A stretch of 64,000 nt of DNA, taken from Selaginella tamariscina. Taxonomy: Eukaryota > Streptophyta > Lycopodiopsida > Selaginellales > Selaginellaceae. The position numbers were made by a program, and so were the translations under genes. The DNA lies in NCBI GenBank assembly GCA_003024785.1, contig PUQB01000248.1, positions 288,258 to 352,257 of the forward strand, written 5' to 3'. The notes below the pieces were generated by a model. It searched no databases, was not told the DNA's origin, and was given only the letters and a program-made list of their open reading frames with translations. Positions 1 through 11,960 of this stretch are shown piece after piece; position 1 is the stretch's first letter, and each line of letters begins with the position of its first letter.

Positions 1-1206
1 ACAATGTGCACATCTTGAAATCACATCTCGCGTTGACCGCATGAAGCCAATTGACACCACACCACAGGCATGTGTACAACTCGATGTGATCAAGCAAAGG
101 ACTTCTTATCAGCAAATACTACCTTCAGAGTCCACTTGGCAGGTATTGTGTGCAAGTGCAAGGACTCAGCTATTAATCTATTAATGAAAGATATACCATA
201 TTCATAATCCATCAGGACTGAAACATGAGTTCCTTTTACCATACTTGAGAACATAAACATAAAATGCTCAGCATCAGGCAACTCAATCGGGGCCTTATGC
301 CTGCACAAGCATGGAAGAACAAAGGAGCTTCAAGGAAGTGTTGACTACACACAGGAGTCAAATTTCTCATAAGTGATGCAATGTACATAGTGCATGGGTC
401 ATACATTACTCTGCATTTCCGGTTGAGAAAGCATCTCAACTTCTTTTGCAGTCTCGATAGTGGCTACTTGATGTTGATTTGCACATGCTCTTGTAACATG
501 TCCCCAACCTATGACCACGACCATGACCACGCCAACTAGCGCATTGGCCTCAGCCCTCCCATGGCATGAGGACTTGGCCTCCATCTAGACAACACCCACT
601 TTCATCATGATAGGATCAAATGTTGAAGAAGTTCCAAGAACATGCGCCATCACATGAACAGGACACACACTCCCCATGAGTTCTCACCAAGAACATGCGC
701 CGGCACATGAATAGGACACACACATTGTGATGCTCCTAATGAGTTCTCAAATCTTGTGCAATCCTCAGGGCCTCCTCCATAGTTGAGGGACAAAATCCCT
801 CCACCAAGCCAGTTAAGTTAGGGCGAAGAGCTGACTACAACAAGCCCAACTACACACATTTTGTCATACTCGGATCCACACGATTGACTAGGTTTTGGAA
901 CTTGATCCCGAATTGCTGAATGGTCTGTCCCGACACTTGCTTCAAGTCATGGAGTTTGCGAAAAACTGTAATAGAATCCTTAGGCTTAAGCTTACTTAAA
1001 TCATTGGGACAAGCTATTCCAATCTTGTTGATCGATAACAGGGACACTATTGTATCATTGTAAGCCAAGTCCTTGCAAACACGTTGGGAACTCTCGCAAT
1101 TGCTAAGATTCAAACCATTCATAGTAATAAGCAATCCCTTAAAAGTGTTCCCACCAATGATACATGTCCACTTCAACTTCCCCCTTGAAAAACTTTGGAC
1201 AAACAT
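1..1206 (-). pseudogene. Ty3/gypsy gag-protease remnant (element continues past left edge)
   Basis: Read on the minus strand, 1206-850 encodes a gag-like stretch of about 118 codons. It contains a Q-F-G-x-K-F-Q-N-L-V-N-R pattern, as in the capsid region of plant retrotransposons and parallel to the gag at 42.65 kb. Below it, 584-399 ends in a degenerate zinc-knuckle half (GHVTRAC), and 308-90 resembles a retropepsin whose D-T-G active site has become D-Y-E-Y-G. The order LTR, gag, protease is that of a minus-strand gypsy element whose pol lies beyond the window. The pieces are in different frames with stops between them, so it is decayed. Family assignment is by motif only. Confidence 0.6.
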
Positions 1207-1215
1207 GTGGATTTA

Positions 1216-2116
1216 TATCAGAGTTTTTACCTTGTGTCACAAAGGCGGCTTGCCAAGTGCCAACCATGGAATCCTCTCTCTAAAAACCCCACGAAATCTG
1301 GTAAAATAACCCATATTAAGAACCCAACCCTTAGGAACTTAAGCCCCTAGCTGACCAAGTTCACAAACGAGGCTCACCTTGTGAATTAGGACACACGAAC
1401 TAGCCGAGCTACGGGTATTGTTCCTAGCTTGGCGTGGTTGAGACGACTAGAGCAAGGCCTCAACCACTAATTTTGCAGAACATGAACTCGGGCAATGCCT
1501 TTGAGCATGCGAGTAGGTTTTCGAGCCAAGGAATCTTACTAACTCCTTGGAAGTAACGTACCCATGTCTCAAAGGCGTGATCCTGCCAACGATAAGGATA
1601 GTCTAACCCAAAGGTGGGTTGTACCCATGTCGTGTGGAAGTTAGGGTGGCACAACAGAGGGTTGCGCCTTGATGACACAAGCTTAGCTTGCACTTGTAGG
1701 AGGTTAACGAGCTCTCTTTTGAACCCAAGAAGCCTCACTACATATATTCTTGTGACGGACCCCCCCTGTTTTCCTAAGTGAGTTGGGCTGGCACGGAAAT
1801 GTCAGCCCTTAGAGAAAATGGTTGTCCTAACCTAACCCCTAGGGGTTTAGGTGGGGTTAGGTCAACCCTAGGGGTGTCCCTAACCCTTATTTGCGAAGAA
1901 CCCTAACCTGGAATGTCAAAACGGAAGAGAGTTTTTAAAATGTAAGTTCTAGTTTTGCCTAGAGTTTCCTACAAATACTTAATGACATCCGGCCATACCA
2001 TCACTAGATACCCAAGTGCACTAAACGGGCATGTTTCTTACTATATTTAGGATTTGTCACACAACTCAGTAAATAACAATAGTCAAACCCCAAAGTAAAG
2101 GGTAAAAACTATGACA
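1216..2116 (-). mobile_element. 5' LTR of the left Ty3/gypsy element
   Basis: This ~900-bp block is collinear with the LTR at 58621-59590. Both share the phrases around 'caaaggcggcttgcca', the polypurine/polypyrimidine tract near 1756-1762 and the end 'aaaactatgaca'. On the minus strand it starts TGTCATAGTTTTTAC and ends GTAAAAACTCTGATA, a nearly perfect inverted terminal repeat like the TGTCA...TGACA ends of the right copy. Gag-like coding begins directly downstream, which makes this the 5' LTR. I see no convincing primer-binding site. Confidence 0.6.
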
Positions 2117-3177
2117 ATTTAAAATTGAAAGGTGTTAATTGGCACTTTGCTACATATTGGTGTTCTACTACATACCTTGATGAATTTCTCATATGAGATT
2201 AGTTTGATTTGCCACACTCAACTATAACGCATTGAACAATTACAACCACCTTTTTTTGTTTGCCATCACGCTTGAAACAAATGAAGAATAATAACAAGGG
2301 GAGAGGGAGACAAAGAGGAACACAAAAAATTAAGCCTTTAAAAGACTACCCAACTTTTCCACCAATGAGAGAGGCGTGATAGTGAATACCAAATATGATC
2401 TAATTAAGTTTGTCTTATACAAGGCATTTATATTAAGTGTCAATGCCAAGATTAATATAGTAAATCCTAGTGTCTATATTAGTGCTTATATGGCACAGAT
2501 ACCTAGGAATTTACGTGCCATATATATAATATGAAACTTTACAACGTGATTACCATTTAAAGATGATTTCATATGTGCATTCACACTGTGAAATCACATA
2601 CAGTAATTAACCCTCAGTAACCAGATTTTAAATAAGCTTAAATTTACCCTCCTATGAGTTTTTTCTTATTATTTAAATCAGATTTTTCAAACATATTAAT
2701 ATAAATAACTAACATTTTTAATTTAATTTATTTTATATAAAATAATTTAATATAATTGACAGCCCTACAATTTAATTTATAGCTGCTAAATATAATGTTT
2801 ATGTATGTACTTATTTTATTTTAAAATAAAATTTATTAAATTTAAATTAATAACGTAAGGATAAAAGGGTTAAATGTTTTAAGACCCAAAAGATAACACG
2901 AAGAGACTAAAATAATTAAAATTAAATTATATAGTTTAATTTAAAAATAACAAGATACACTCTAATGTTAAGTTTGACACTGCATTGATCGAAATAATCG
3001 TTACAAAATCAATATTATTTGTGATGTGTGACATATTTTGAACAGTGTAAATGGCATATGAACCAATAATAACACCATTTAAATGTTTAAACAATAACAC
3101 CATTTTGACGTTATTTAAACTGTAATTGGTATTTTAAATTTTAAATTTATTTTATCGTTTTTAAATTCTTTTAAACG
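2117..3177. other. AT-rich intergenic DNA
   Basis: No open reading frame or repeat unit that I recognise. The stretch becomes increasingly AT-rich towards 3177. It should hold the polyadenylation region of the minus-strand GH31 gene, but I cannot pick the site. Confidence 0.5.
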
Positions 3178-3754
3178 TCACACCGTTTTCAAATAAATTT
3201 GAAAAGGCTTGCCCAACGGCAGGTTAAGGCCACTCAACTCATGTATCCCATGGTTACCCGGAACCAAACCCTTCCATATCGAGTTAACAAATAACTCACT
3301 GACATTTCCTGCTAATCCAGAACCAACTATAACCACCGTATTAACAATGCACTTCTCCTCCATAGCAAACTCTCCATATCTTACCCGCGACCCAATAAAA
3401 ACCCTATCTCTGCTCTTCTCCGCAGCAAACTCCACCACAGTCGACCGTCCACGTGTAAGCTCCATCTCGACGTCCTCTCCGTTGTCGAGGAAAAGGCTCC
3501 CACTACCGTTGCCCTTCTCCGGAAAGGCTACCAAAAGGGTGAAAGGGCTCCTTCTCACCTCCGAGGTCGTCATCGCCTCCTGCTGCATGGGGACGATCGA
3601 GCCTCCCCGAACGTGAACGTTCGTGGAACTCAATAGAGCCGGGAGAGTGCGTGTGGAGCCGTGTGACGTAATCACTCTGGAGTGATTGCTGAAGTCGTAC
3701 CACGTACCCTCTGGAAAATACGCTTCCACAGAGCTGGCACCTGCAATGAACAAG

Positions 3755-3801
<47 letters not shown>

Positions 3802-6049
3802 AGAAAGACAAACCTTTGTATAGAACAGGAGACACCATAACAGAGTTACCGAGCATGAACTGGGAATCGATTCCCAGGGTCCGGGAGTCCTCGGGAAACA
3901 CAAAGAAGAGGGGTCTGGCAATGGGCCAACCCCGAGAATGGGCAGAGTACACAAGAGTGTATAGATAAGGAAGCAACCTATAGCGGATCGAGAGTACATT
4001 CCTGGCGGATTCCGCCACGGATGCCCACATATACAGCTGGTGAGGGAGGGCGTGGATGTCGTTGTGGTTCCTGGAAAACGGGTAGAACGCACCGAGCTGT
4101 ATCCAGCGGTTGCAGAGCTCCTCAGTTGTATTCCCGATAAACCCGCAGATATCCGCGCCAACCATTGGGATTCCCACCATTCCCGAGTTCAAAATACTCA
4201 CTATAGAGTATCTGAGGTCCTCCCACGTAGCACCGTTATCGCCGCTCCAGTGGGCGGTATACCGCCCAGAGCCGATGAAAGTCGATCTGGACAGCAGAAA
4301 CGGCCGCTTTCCGGTCGTCTCCTTGAGGGCTGTGTTTGTTACTGTGGCCTCTGCAAGCCCGTACAGATTGTGCGCGTCGTACTCAAGGACTCCCCCGTAA
4401 TGTGTCGCACTGGGAGAAACTGTTCTCCATCCAATGGGACGCTTAACCCCGTTGTTGTTTATAACAAAAGGAGGGTTTTCCCACTGGGAACTCGCATTAA
4501 CCGAGCACACCAAGCAGCAGTCCGTGAAACAGTCAGTTTGGTTCCCCACCACACACGCGGTACCGGAGCAAAAATTTGAAGCCTCGTTCATGTCGATCCA
4601 TAGCCCGTCGAACGGGATGATACCGTGGAAATCCGATATCTCCCTCGTCCAATACGAGCTAGTCTTCGGGTTGAGGAAGTCAGGGAAATGTACTGGTCCC
4701 GGCCATACCTGACCCATGTATGGCTTCCCGTACATGTCCTTGATGAATATATCTACCTCCTTCCCTCGTTCATATGCTGTGTAGTTGTCCTCCACTTTGA
4801 TACCTATAGAGAAACGTATGTGCACGCGTGCGTGTGTGTGTGAGAGAGAGAACTCACCTGGATCGATTATTATTACGTATTTCTGCTGGTTAGAGTGGAG
4901 CCGCTCCACAAAGGACTGCAACTTGTCCTTTGGGAAGTTAACTGGGTCGAGGGTGAAGTCCTTATAAGAGTCCATATAATCGATGTCTGTCCACATCACT
5001 TCGAGTGGTATACGTGCTAATGTATAGTTTGTAACCACGGACTGCAGCTCCTCCACGTTCTTGAAACCGTACTTGCACTGGTGAAAACCTGTCAATATAA
5101 TATAATATGTATATATTGTGTGTGCGTGCACACACATGTGTATAAGTGACTTGCCTAACGACCAGTAAGGCATGGGTGCAGGTTTTCCAATGAGGTCCGT
5201 AAGCTGCTCGACTACTGATAACGATGTGGGTCCAGCAAAGAAGTAAAAGTCGAAGACGCCACCGAGGACTTTGTATGTTAAGGTGTCCGGTCCATATTCG
5301 ATATCCATCCCGTTACTGTTGAGTAGAAGAACTCCATGTGAATACCCTTTATATGTAAGATTAGCACTCTCACACACACGCACGCACGCACACACCTTTA
5401 CGCACGTCCATGTAGAAGGGCCACGAGCCATACAGATTGACGTCCGTAGTCTGTGCGGAAGTGTCCGATGTCCATAACGAGTAAGTGGCGTTCCGGAGCA
5501 GTGTAAACCCTCCTTTTCTGGTGCTCTCCCCGAGTCCGTACAGCCGTGCATATCTCGGAACTGTTGTGGATACCTCGAGGTACTGGTCCTTGAAGGTGAG
5601 CCCTGTACCGGAACTGAATACGGCGTCGCCGGTGGACGTTCTAACGATGGAGAACGTGAATGGATCTTCCGTGTATACAAACTGTAAAGTCCGGAGAGAG
5701 GAGTTGTCCAGCCTTCTCGGCCGCGGGATGAGTGTATCTGGGACTTCCCATCTTGGCAGTCTCAAATCTGTTATGTGGACTCTCACACTGTCGCTCGATT
5801 CGTAACTATGGAGAAGAGGAAATGAGAATCACGCACGCACACGTACGCGCACACGTACCGTACAGTGAGTTTGAGATTCTGTATATCGGGCCCGTAAGTG
5901 TTGGAGGGTGTACGGATCTCGAGATGTGCAACAATGTCCCCGTGATTTTCTGTGATAGATTTGAGCTTGTATCCTCCTAAACTATAGACACTTACAAATA
6001 ATAATTGGAGCACCAGCACAACCTTGAGAAAAGCTGAATAATTGGCCAT
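3178..6049 (-). CDS. Glycoside hydrolase family 31, secreted alpha-glucosidase / alpha-xylosidase
   Basis: Six exons close in frame: 6049-5859, 5805-5396, 5346-5155, 5088-4858, 4803-3814 and 3740-3178, giving 858 residues and a TGA stop. The start at 6049 precedes a hydrophobic signal peptide ([18 protein letters not shown]); an in-frame ATG at 6070 would add seven residues. Domains in order: N-terminal mutarotase-like sandwich (V-R-V-H-I, R-W-E-V-P), the (beta/alpha)8 barrel with nucleophile motif [10 protein letters not shown] (Asp ~412) and acid/base motif [10 protein letters not shown] (Asp ~529), then C-terminal beta domains. Length matches plant family members (~900). Secreted plant GH31 enzymes act in the apoplast on maltose/starch products or trim xyloglucan; sequence alone does not let me choose between the two. 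The third intron has a GC donor. The last intron holds a (TA)n tract. No frameshift or stop was found. It is divergent from the Spb1 gene. Confidence 0.93.
3758..3799. repeat. (TA)n microsatellite in the last GH31 intron
   Basis: About 20 TA units lie inside the intron 3741-3813. Slippage here would change intron length but not coding sequence. Confidence 0.9.
5089..5154 (-). other. GC-AG intron of the GH31 gene
   Basis: On the minus strand the exon ends ...TTAG and the intron starts GCAAGT, ending TTGACAG. Only this GC donor joins the codons into P-Y-W-S-L-G-F-H-Q-C, the conserved GH31 sequence. The nearby GT would put the next exon out of frame. Confidence 0.85.
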
Positions 6050-6369
6050 AACACTTTGTATATACACCATGTGTATATATCGACGTTATCTTCCCGTGGT
6101 TGGACTTTGTTGGACTTTATTGGATAAATTGCTAATTTTGATATATCATTGTCACAAAATATTATATACATATATATACAGAGAGACACCCTAGTATATG
6201 TGTCATACATAATCATACATATGAAATTAGGGGGCATATACTATCCATTGTAAGGGTATATACCAGAATTCAAACAGGTTAACATGGTAAATTCTAGCCG
6301 GCCAAAGAAAACCTAAAACAGAGGTTTAGGGTTTCAGGGTGTAGGGTTTGTGTGCGGCTGCGAGGAGGA
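6050..6369. promoter_or_regulatory. Bidirectional promoter region between GH31 (-) and Spb1 (+)
   Basis: About 320 bp separates the two divergent start codons, so both 5' untranslated regions and core promoters must lie here. The GH31 side is AT-rich with TATATA-like runs (6163-6182). The Spb1 side is more GC-rich and carries the telo-box. No experimental start site can be read from sequence. Confidence 0.6.
6326..6350 (+). promoter_or_regulatory. Telo-box pair upstream of the Spb1 start codon
   Basis: TTAGGGTTT at 6326-6334 is the complement of the plant telo-box AAACCCTAA, and a second partial copy TAGGGTTTG lies at 6342-6350. They are 20-45 bp before the ATG at 6370. In plants telo-boxes near the transcription start mark ribosomal-protein and ribosome-biogenesis genes, which fits an Spb1 homologue. 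Confidence 0.6.
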
Positions 6370-9300
6370 ATGGGGAAGGCGAAGAAGGGAAAAAATAGGT
6401 TAGATCGGTATTACCATCTCGCCAAGGAGCAGGGATATAGATCGCGAGCGTCATTCAAGCTTGTGCAGCTCGATCGCAAGTACAGATTTCTCAATACAGC
6501 GCAATCTCTTATAGATTTGTGTGCTGCTCCTGGAGGATGGATGCAGGTATGTAACTATTTACTGTTTTATTCAAGATGATTAGTTAAGAATTATGTATGT
6601 TAAACTTATACAAACTTATACATTTATACATATATGAATGTATGATAAGTATATTTATGTACTTGTGTATGGTACTTTTTAATGCTACTGGAATCGGTAT
6701 ATACGCATTATGTAGTAGAGCTGAGTTTTATTTTAAGTATACTCCAGAAATTGGATACATGTCCACGGTAATACTCTTATTTCTTTGAAATGTACAGGAT
6801 GTATACTTAATTATTTCAAAATGTCTCTTATGTTGTTCTAGTAATATTAGTTCGAAATATTAACTGTAAACGAGTATACCAGTGCAGTAAGTGACATGTA
6901 TATAATGAAATTACTTAAACAGGTCTTTTATTAAATACTGAGCTGTACTTTAATTGTCGTATTTAAGTCATAGTAATAAACATAGATATACTATTATACT
7001 CCAGAACTTGTATGTATATACGGGTTTGAAATATAAAGGTTCTGTGGATTAATATAAAATGTATATTTGTTATATACAGGTAGCTGTGAAGAGCATGCCG
7101 GTGGGAGCTGTGGTTATTGGGGTAGATCTGGTCCCAATACGACCTATTCGTGGTGCATTAACACTACAGGAAGATATTACAACTCCCAAGTGTGCTACAG
7201 AGATTAACAAGCTTCTCAGGCAACATGGACACTCACTTGTTGACGTTGTTCTTCACGACGGTTCCCCAAATGTGGGAGGTGCATGGTCCCAAGAATCTAT
7301 GACACAAGCTGCCCTCGTTCTGGACTCTCTCAAATTGGCTACCAAGTTCTTAGCACCAAAAGGAACATTTGTAACAAGGTACACACTCTGTCATATACGC
7401 AAACAACTAGAGTAACGCACACTAAGTTCTTGCACCTGTATTTATTGTACCATACATGTGTAATGTTGCGTGTAATTCTGTGGCAGGTCTTTCGTTCTGA
7501 AGATTACAAATCTTTGAAATATGCTTTTGAAAAGGTAATATGGCTATTACGTACGTTTATGTATATACTTGTGGGCACATCAATATACTGTTGTTTTGGC
7601 AGCTGTTTGACAAGGTTGAAACTACGAAGCCATCAGCGAGTCGAACAACTTCTGCTGAAATATACGTTGTTTGTCAAAAGTATAAGGGACCTGGATATAT
7701 TGAACCGCAACTTCTGGATTATAGACAGTTGTTTAAAGAGATTCCTGAACCTCCCAAGGTAAGTTCGCTATGTAATTTCAGCTATATATTATGAGAGTTC
7801 TATTTACGTATTGAACTAAGTTTTATTTTATATCTTATCAGGTTGTTGACGTTCTTCGAGGAACGAAGCAAAAGCGTCACCGCGATGGGTGAGTGAGAAT
7901 ATAAAATAGTAATTTTATACCAGTTACATGACTTTAATGATAAAATAATCATTTATTTGCATACGTTTTATAATATCAATCGATATATTACAGGTACGAT
8001 GATCCAAATACAACTTTTCGGAAACCATGCGAAGCAGCAGAATTTATATGGTCCGATAAGCCTCTAGACTTGCTTGGAACCATAACCTCCATTACCTTTG
8101 ATGACGCTAATAGCACTCCCATAAAAGAGCATAAAGAAACAACTGATGAGGTATGATACATTTGTATAGTTACGTATGTATATGTGTGTATATATATCAT
8201 GTGTGTGTGCGCGCTGCACGTGCTTTATGTTTATTTCCTGATGATGATTTGTGTTTGTATAGATACAAGCTTATGTGAAGATCTTCGCGTCATTGGAAAA
8301 AAGGAGTTCAAGCAAATACTGAAGTATGTAGTCTCATCTATCTTATACATCACATACATGTGTATATAAGATATACATGCATACATATATCCGTACACAC
8401 TCATGGATATTTTATTGTGCATATATAGATGGAAACATGTATACATTCATAACATTTATATGGATCAAACACCATGTATACACACTTGTACTGAGTTTTA
8501 ATGTTTTTAGGTGGCGTTTAAACGTTAGAAAAGCACTATCTACAGATAATAAACCAGAGAATAAGCTGCTAAAGCTGCAAAGGCAGAAGATGATGAAGAC
8601 ATGCTTGAAAAAATGGAGGAACTTAAGTCTATGATGGATTCTAAGAATAAGCAGGCCAAGAAAAAGGAGTCAAAACGAAAGCAGAAGGTCCGTATATATT
8701 TACACCAATGTTTGTGTCCCTTGCGGAATCGAACCAGACATAATATACATAAGCATGAATAACATTTATTTTATATGACTTATGAATATTTTTTTTTTAG
8801 CTTAAAACGCGGACAAGAACAGGAATGCAAGTTGACGTTACTGGGGAACAATACGGCGATATTGAGCTTTTTTCGCTTGCTTCTATCAAGGTTTGTGTGC
8901 GTGCGTGCGTTTGTGTGATGATATTTAATTGTACGGTCTCTTATGTATGCATATAGGTAAATGGATATGCATGTGCGTGTATTGTTGTACGTTGCATCAC
9001 AGTCCTGTACGCAACGTAGTTATATATGGAAGTACATGGAGTGGTGATGTGTTAAACAACTGGCTTAAGCCTCTCCTTGTAGTGCATGATGTGGTGTATA
9101 TAATGTCTATGTATATGTTATTAAGAATGATATGGTATGATCAGGCTAAAAATACGTTGGACCGAGTTGAACAAGATGCTGCAAAATCTGACGACGAGCA
9201 TGAGAGTGCAAGTGATGATGAAATCCTCAATGGTGCAAAGCCTTCTAAAGATGAAGATGAAAGTGATTTGGATTCCGATGCTGAGCGTGAGAGGTGGGCG

Positions 9301-11960
9301 TATGTTTGTCTGTATACATAAGTACCATTAAAATGTCCTGTACATCTAATGTATGTATCATTTATTATGAGGTACATGTATGTGTCTATGTGCATTTGTA
9401 TGGTCGGATGATTTAACATCATAAGTATTATACGACATATATATACATTCAATGGACAAACACCCATGCATATGATCCATGGCACATGCATCCGTAGTTT
9501 GTATCTGTCTAAACATGTATATAATGTATGCGTGAGGTAGTTTATAGACATCAACTTGAACATGTATACATGTATATAGGCTATACTTTGTAAATATGAT
9601 TTTTTGCAGGTATAATGCGGAATTGGAGTCATTTCTGGACCGGGCATACGATCGTTATAGGAGTAAACGAGAAGGAAGTACTGCACGTCGCAAGCGTGCT
9701 AGGATGGGTGACTCGGAGAATGATAAGCTTTTGGAGGTAGATATTCACACATATACATACACACATGTGTACTTCTATAATATGCTTGGCGTATGTATAG
9801 TAAATACTAAGTTATTGTTTTGAAGGAGGAAACGGATGATATAATGGAGGAGATTCAAGGGACGACGAACAATGTGAAGAGGAGGAACCAAATCCTCTTC
9901 TTGTCTCCGTTCCTAAACAGAAACTAACTACAGAACAGATTGCACAACAATGGTTTAGTCAGGGTATTTTCCAAGGATAAACGAACCACAGGAAACTGAG
10001 GACGAGATTAAAGGCTCACAAGGTATGGTTACTTATATCGTATGTATGCATATATTACATCATGGTTATGTCTCAGCATATATCCATGTTTGTGTATGTA
10101 CAATATACACATATCATGATGATGCACACACATACTCGTTTAGACATCGTCTTATGAAATACTTATGCAGGCCAAAACCAATCAGGAGCACAGGACGTTG
10201 ACAGTGATGAGGAGATTAAAAACTTAAAAGGTATGCATGCGTGTGTAGTGATTGATGTACATTTGTGTGTATAAACAAATAGATATTTGACCCTCTTTAA
10301 CTTATGCTATAGCTCACACACACACACAAACTATTATTGTTGCATATAATCTCGTTTTGTGCGAACTGTAATTGATTAACTATACTGGTAACCATTATAC
10401 GATAACTATATATAATTTAATCTTGATTAATGTATTTATTGCTTCTATTATATATTAATTATACTTTTACAGTTAAAACGCAACAAGTGAAAGAGAGTAA
10501 CCACAAGAAGAATGAGGAACTACCAAATGATGATTTCGAGATAGTACCAGCAGAAGATTCTGACGAATCTTCATCGGAAGAGGAAGAATATGGCAGTGAT
10601 ACCAAGGCAGAGATTCTAGCATATGCAAAGAATATGCTGAGGAAGAAAGACAGGGAGAGGATCGTTGACGATTCGTACAACAGGTACATGTTCAGTGACG
10701 AGGCTTACCAAATTGGTTTGCAGAGCGATGAGAAGAAACATTTGTAAAATTAACAAGCCTTTCACGAAAGAGGAGGTGCGTACCATGTTTGTATATGCAT
10801 ATATGTACGTGTGTGGATTTTCTTAGTTTATAAATGTGTAGATATCTGTATTTACTTTTTCTATATTTACATATAACATTGGTTTTAATAGAATATTTCA
10901 AATGGTGAAACTGTATGTGCTCGTGAAACTGTATGTTGTGTGTGAGGTCTATATGTATGCATATTCATATTCGTCTTCGTGAGTTAGTAGACACATGTGA
11001 TATGCACTCAACCACTACAATTTTTTTTATCTAGCTAACTAACCTCCCCTACCTGCGTATCGTATATATAAAGAATACCTCTGTGGTAAAGACAGACAAG
11101 ATATATATAGTTATGATTATATCATATATATATTTATGATATATACGATAGGTGTGTATGTTGATTTGTATGTGTTGTAGGTCCTGGCTATGAAGGCGCA
11201 GTTCAAGGCCATAGATGCAAGGCCAGTGAAGAAAGTGGCAGAAGCGAAGGCACGTAAGAAGAGGAGAGTAATGAAGAGAATGGAGCAGGCCAAGAGCAAA
11301 GCTGCTGCCATTGCTGACCAACCCGATATCTCTAACAAGTCCAAAACAGGTGTGTATGCATGCGGGTTTTATATCATATTTGTGTGTATTATAATTAGGA
11401 AAATTCTTTAATTTATATGTGTATTATATTAAATTAGTATAAGTATGGCTCGTTCTTTAAACTCTTTGAAATATATATATATAGTTATAGTTCCCTCTCT
11501 CTCTCTCTCTTTACAATATACAAAAGTATGACAAACTGAACTATCTACACACACAGACACACACACACACACACATATATAGTTCAAGCAGTAAACCTTT
11601 ATAATTATAATACCATTATAATTATAGTATAGTTTAGATTTATTATAATTACTTAATAATTAATGTAAATTATAAACAGGATGATGGAGAAGGTGTATAA
11701 GAAGGCCGCAGCCAGTATATAAAGAAGCCCAAACGTGAGGTCGTAGTTGCAAAGAAGGGCGTGAGAGTGAAGAGTGCTGGGAAAGGCAAAGTGTGTGGAC
11801 CGTCGGATGAAGAAAGATGCTCGATCAAGGGGTAGTGGTAACCGGTAAGGGTGGTAAACCTGGTGGTAAACCTTGGAAGGGTGGTAAACCTGGTGGTAAA
11901 ACAGGTGGTAAACCTGGTGGTAAACAGGTGGTAAACCTGGAAAGGGCAGGAAGCCGGGTA
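6370..11960 (+). pseudogene. Spb1/FTSJ3-type AdoMet-dependent rRNA 2'-O-methyltransferase, copy 1, frame-broken
   Basis: Spb1/FTSJ3 proteins methylate pre-rRNA of the large subunit in the nucleolus. The N terminus ([20 protein letters not shown]) and AdoMet motif I ([11 protein letters not shown]) are diagnostic, followed by the catalytic region (D-x-V-L-H-D-G-x-P-N-V-G). After these come an acidic middle part, the Spb1 C-terminal domain (A-E-I-L-A-Y-A-K-N-M-L-R-K; A-R-P-V-K-K-V-A-E-A-K-A-R-K-K-R-R) and a basic tail. Exons I can place: 6370-6546, 7080-7378, 7487-7534, 7602-7758, 7842-7888, 7994-8150, 8263-8323, 8511-8687, 8801-8890, 9145-9293, 9610-9736, 9826-10022, 10171-10230, 10473-10775, 11181-11349 and 11680 onward. 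Single-base lesions break the frame at about 7377, 8270, 8565, 9850, 9980, 10703, 10743 and in the last exon. It is either a recent pseudogene or a locus with assembly indels. Confidence 0.85.
11844..11945 (+). repeat. Gly-Gly-Lys-Pro minisatellite in the Spb1 C-terminal exon
   Basis: Repeats of ggtggtaaacc encode G-K-P-G-G-K units in one frame. Spb1 proteins normally end in a short Lys/Gly-rich basic tail, so this looks like an expansion of that tail. The frame here is disconnected from the upstream domain by a one-base shift. Confidence 0.7.

Noticed and set aside
4040-4579. 179-codon plus-strand frame
   Set aside because: Antisense shadow of the intact GH31 exon 4803-3814.
6370-11960. Programmed ribosomal frameshifting in the Spb1 gene
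   Set aside because: Seven or more shifts without slippery motifs, several of them absent in the second copy.
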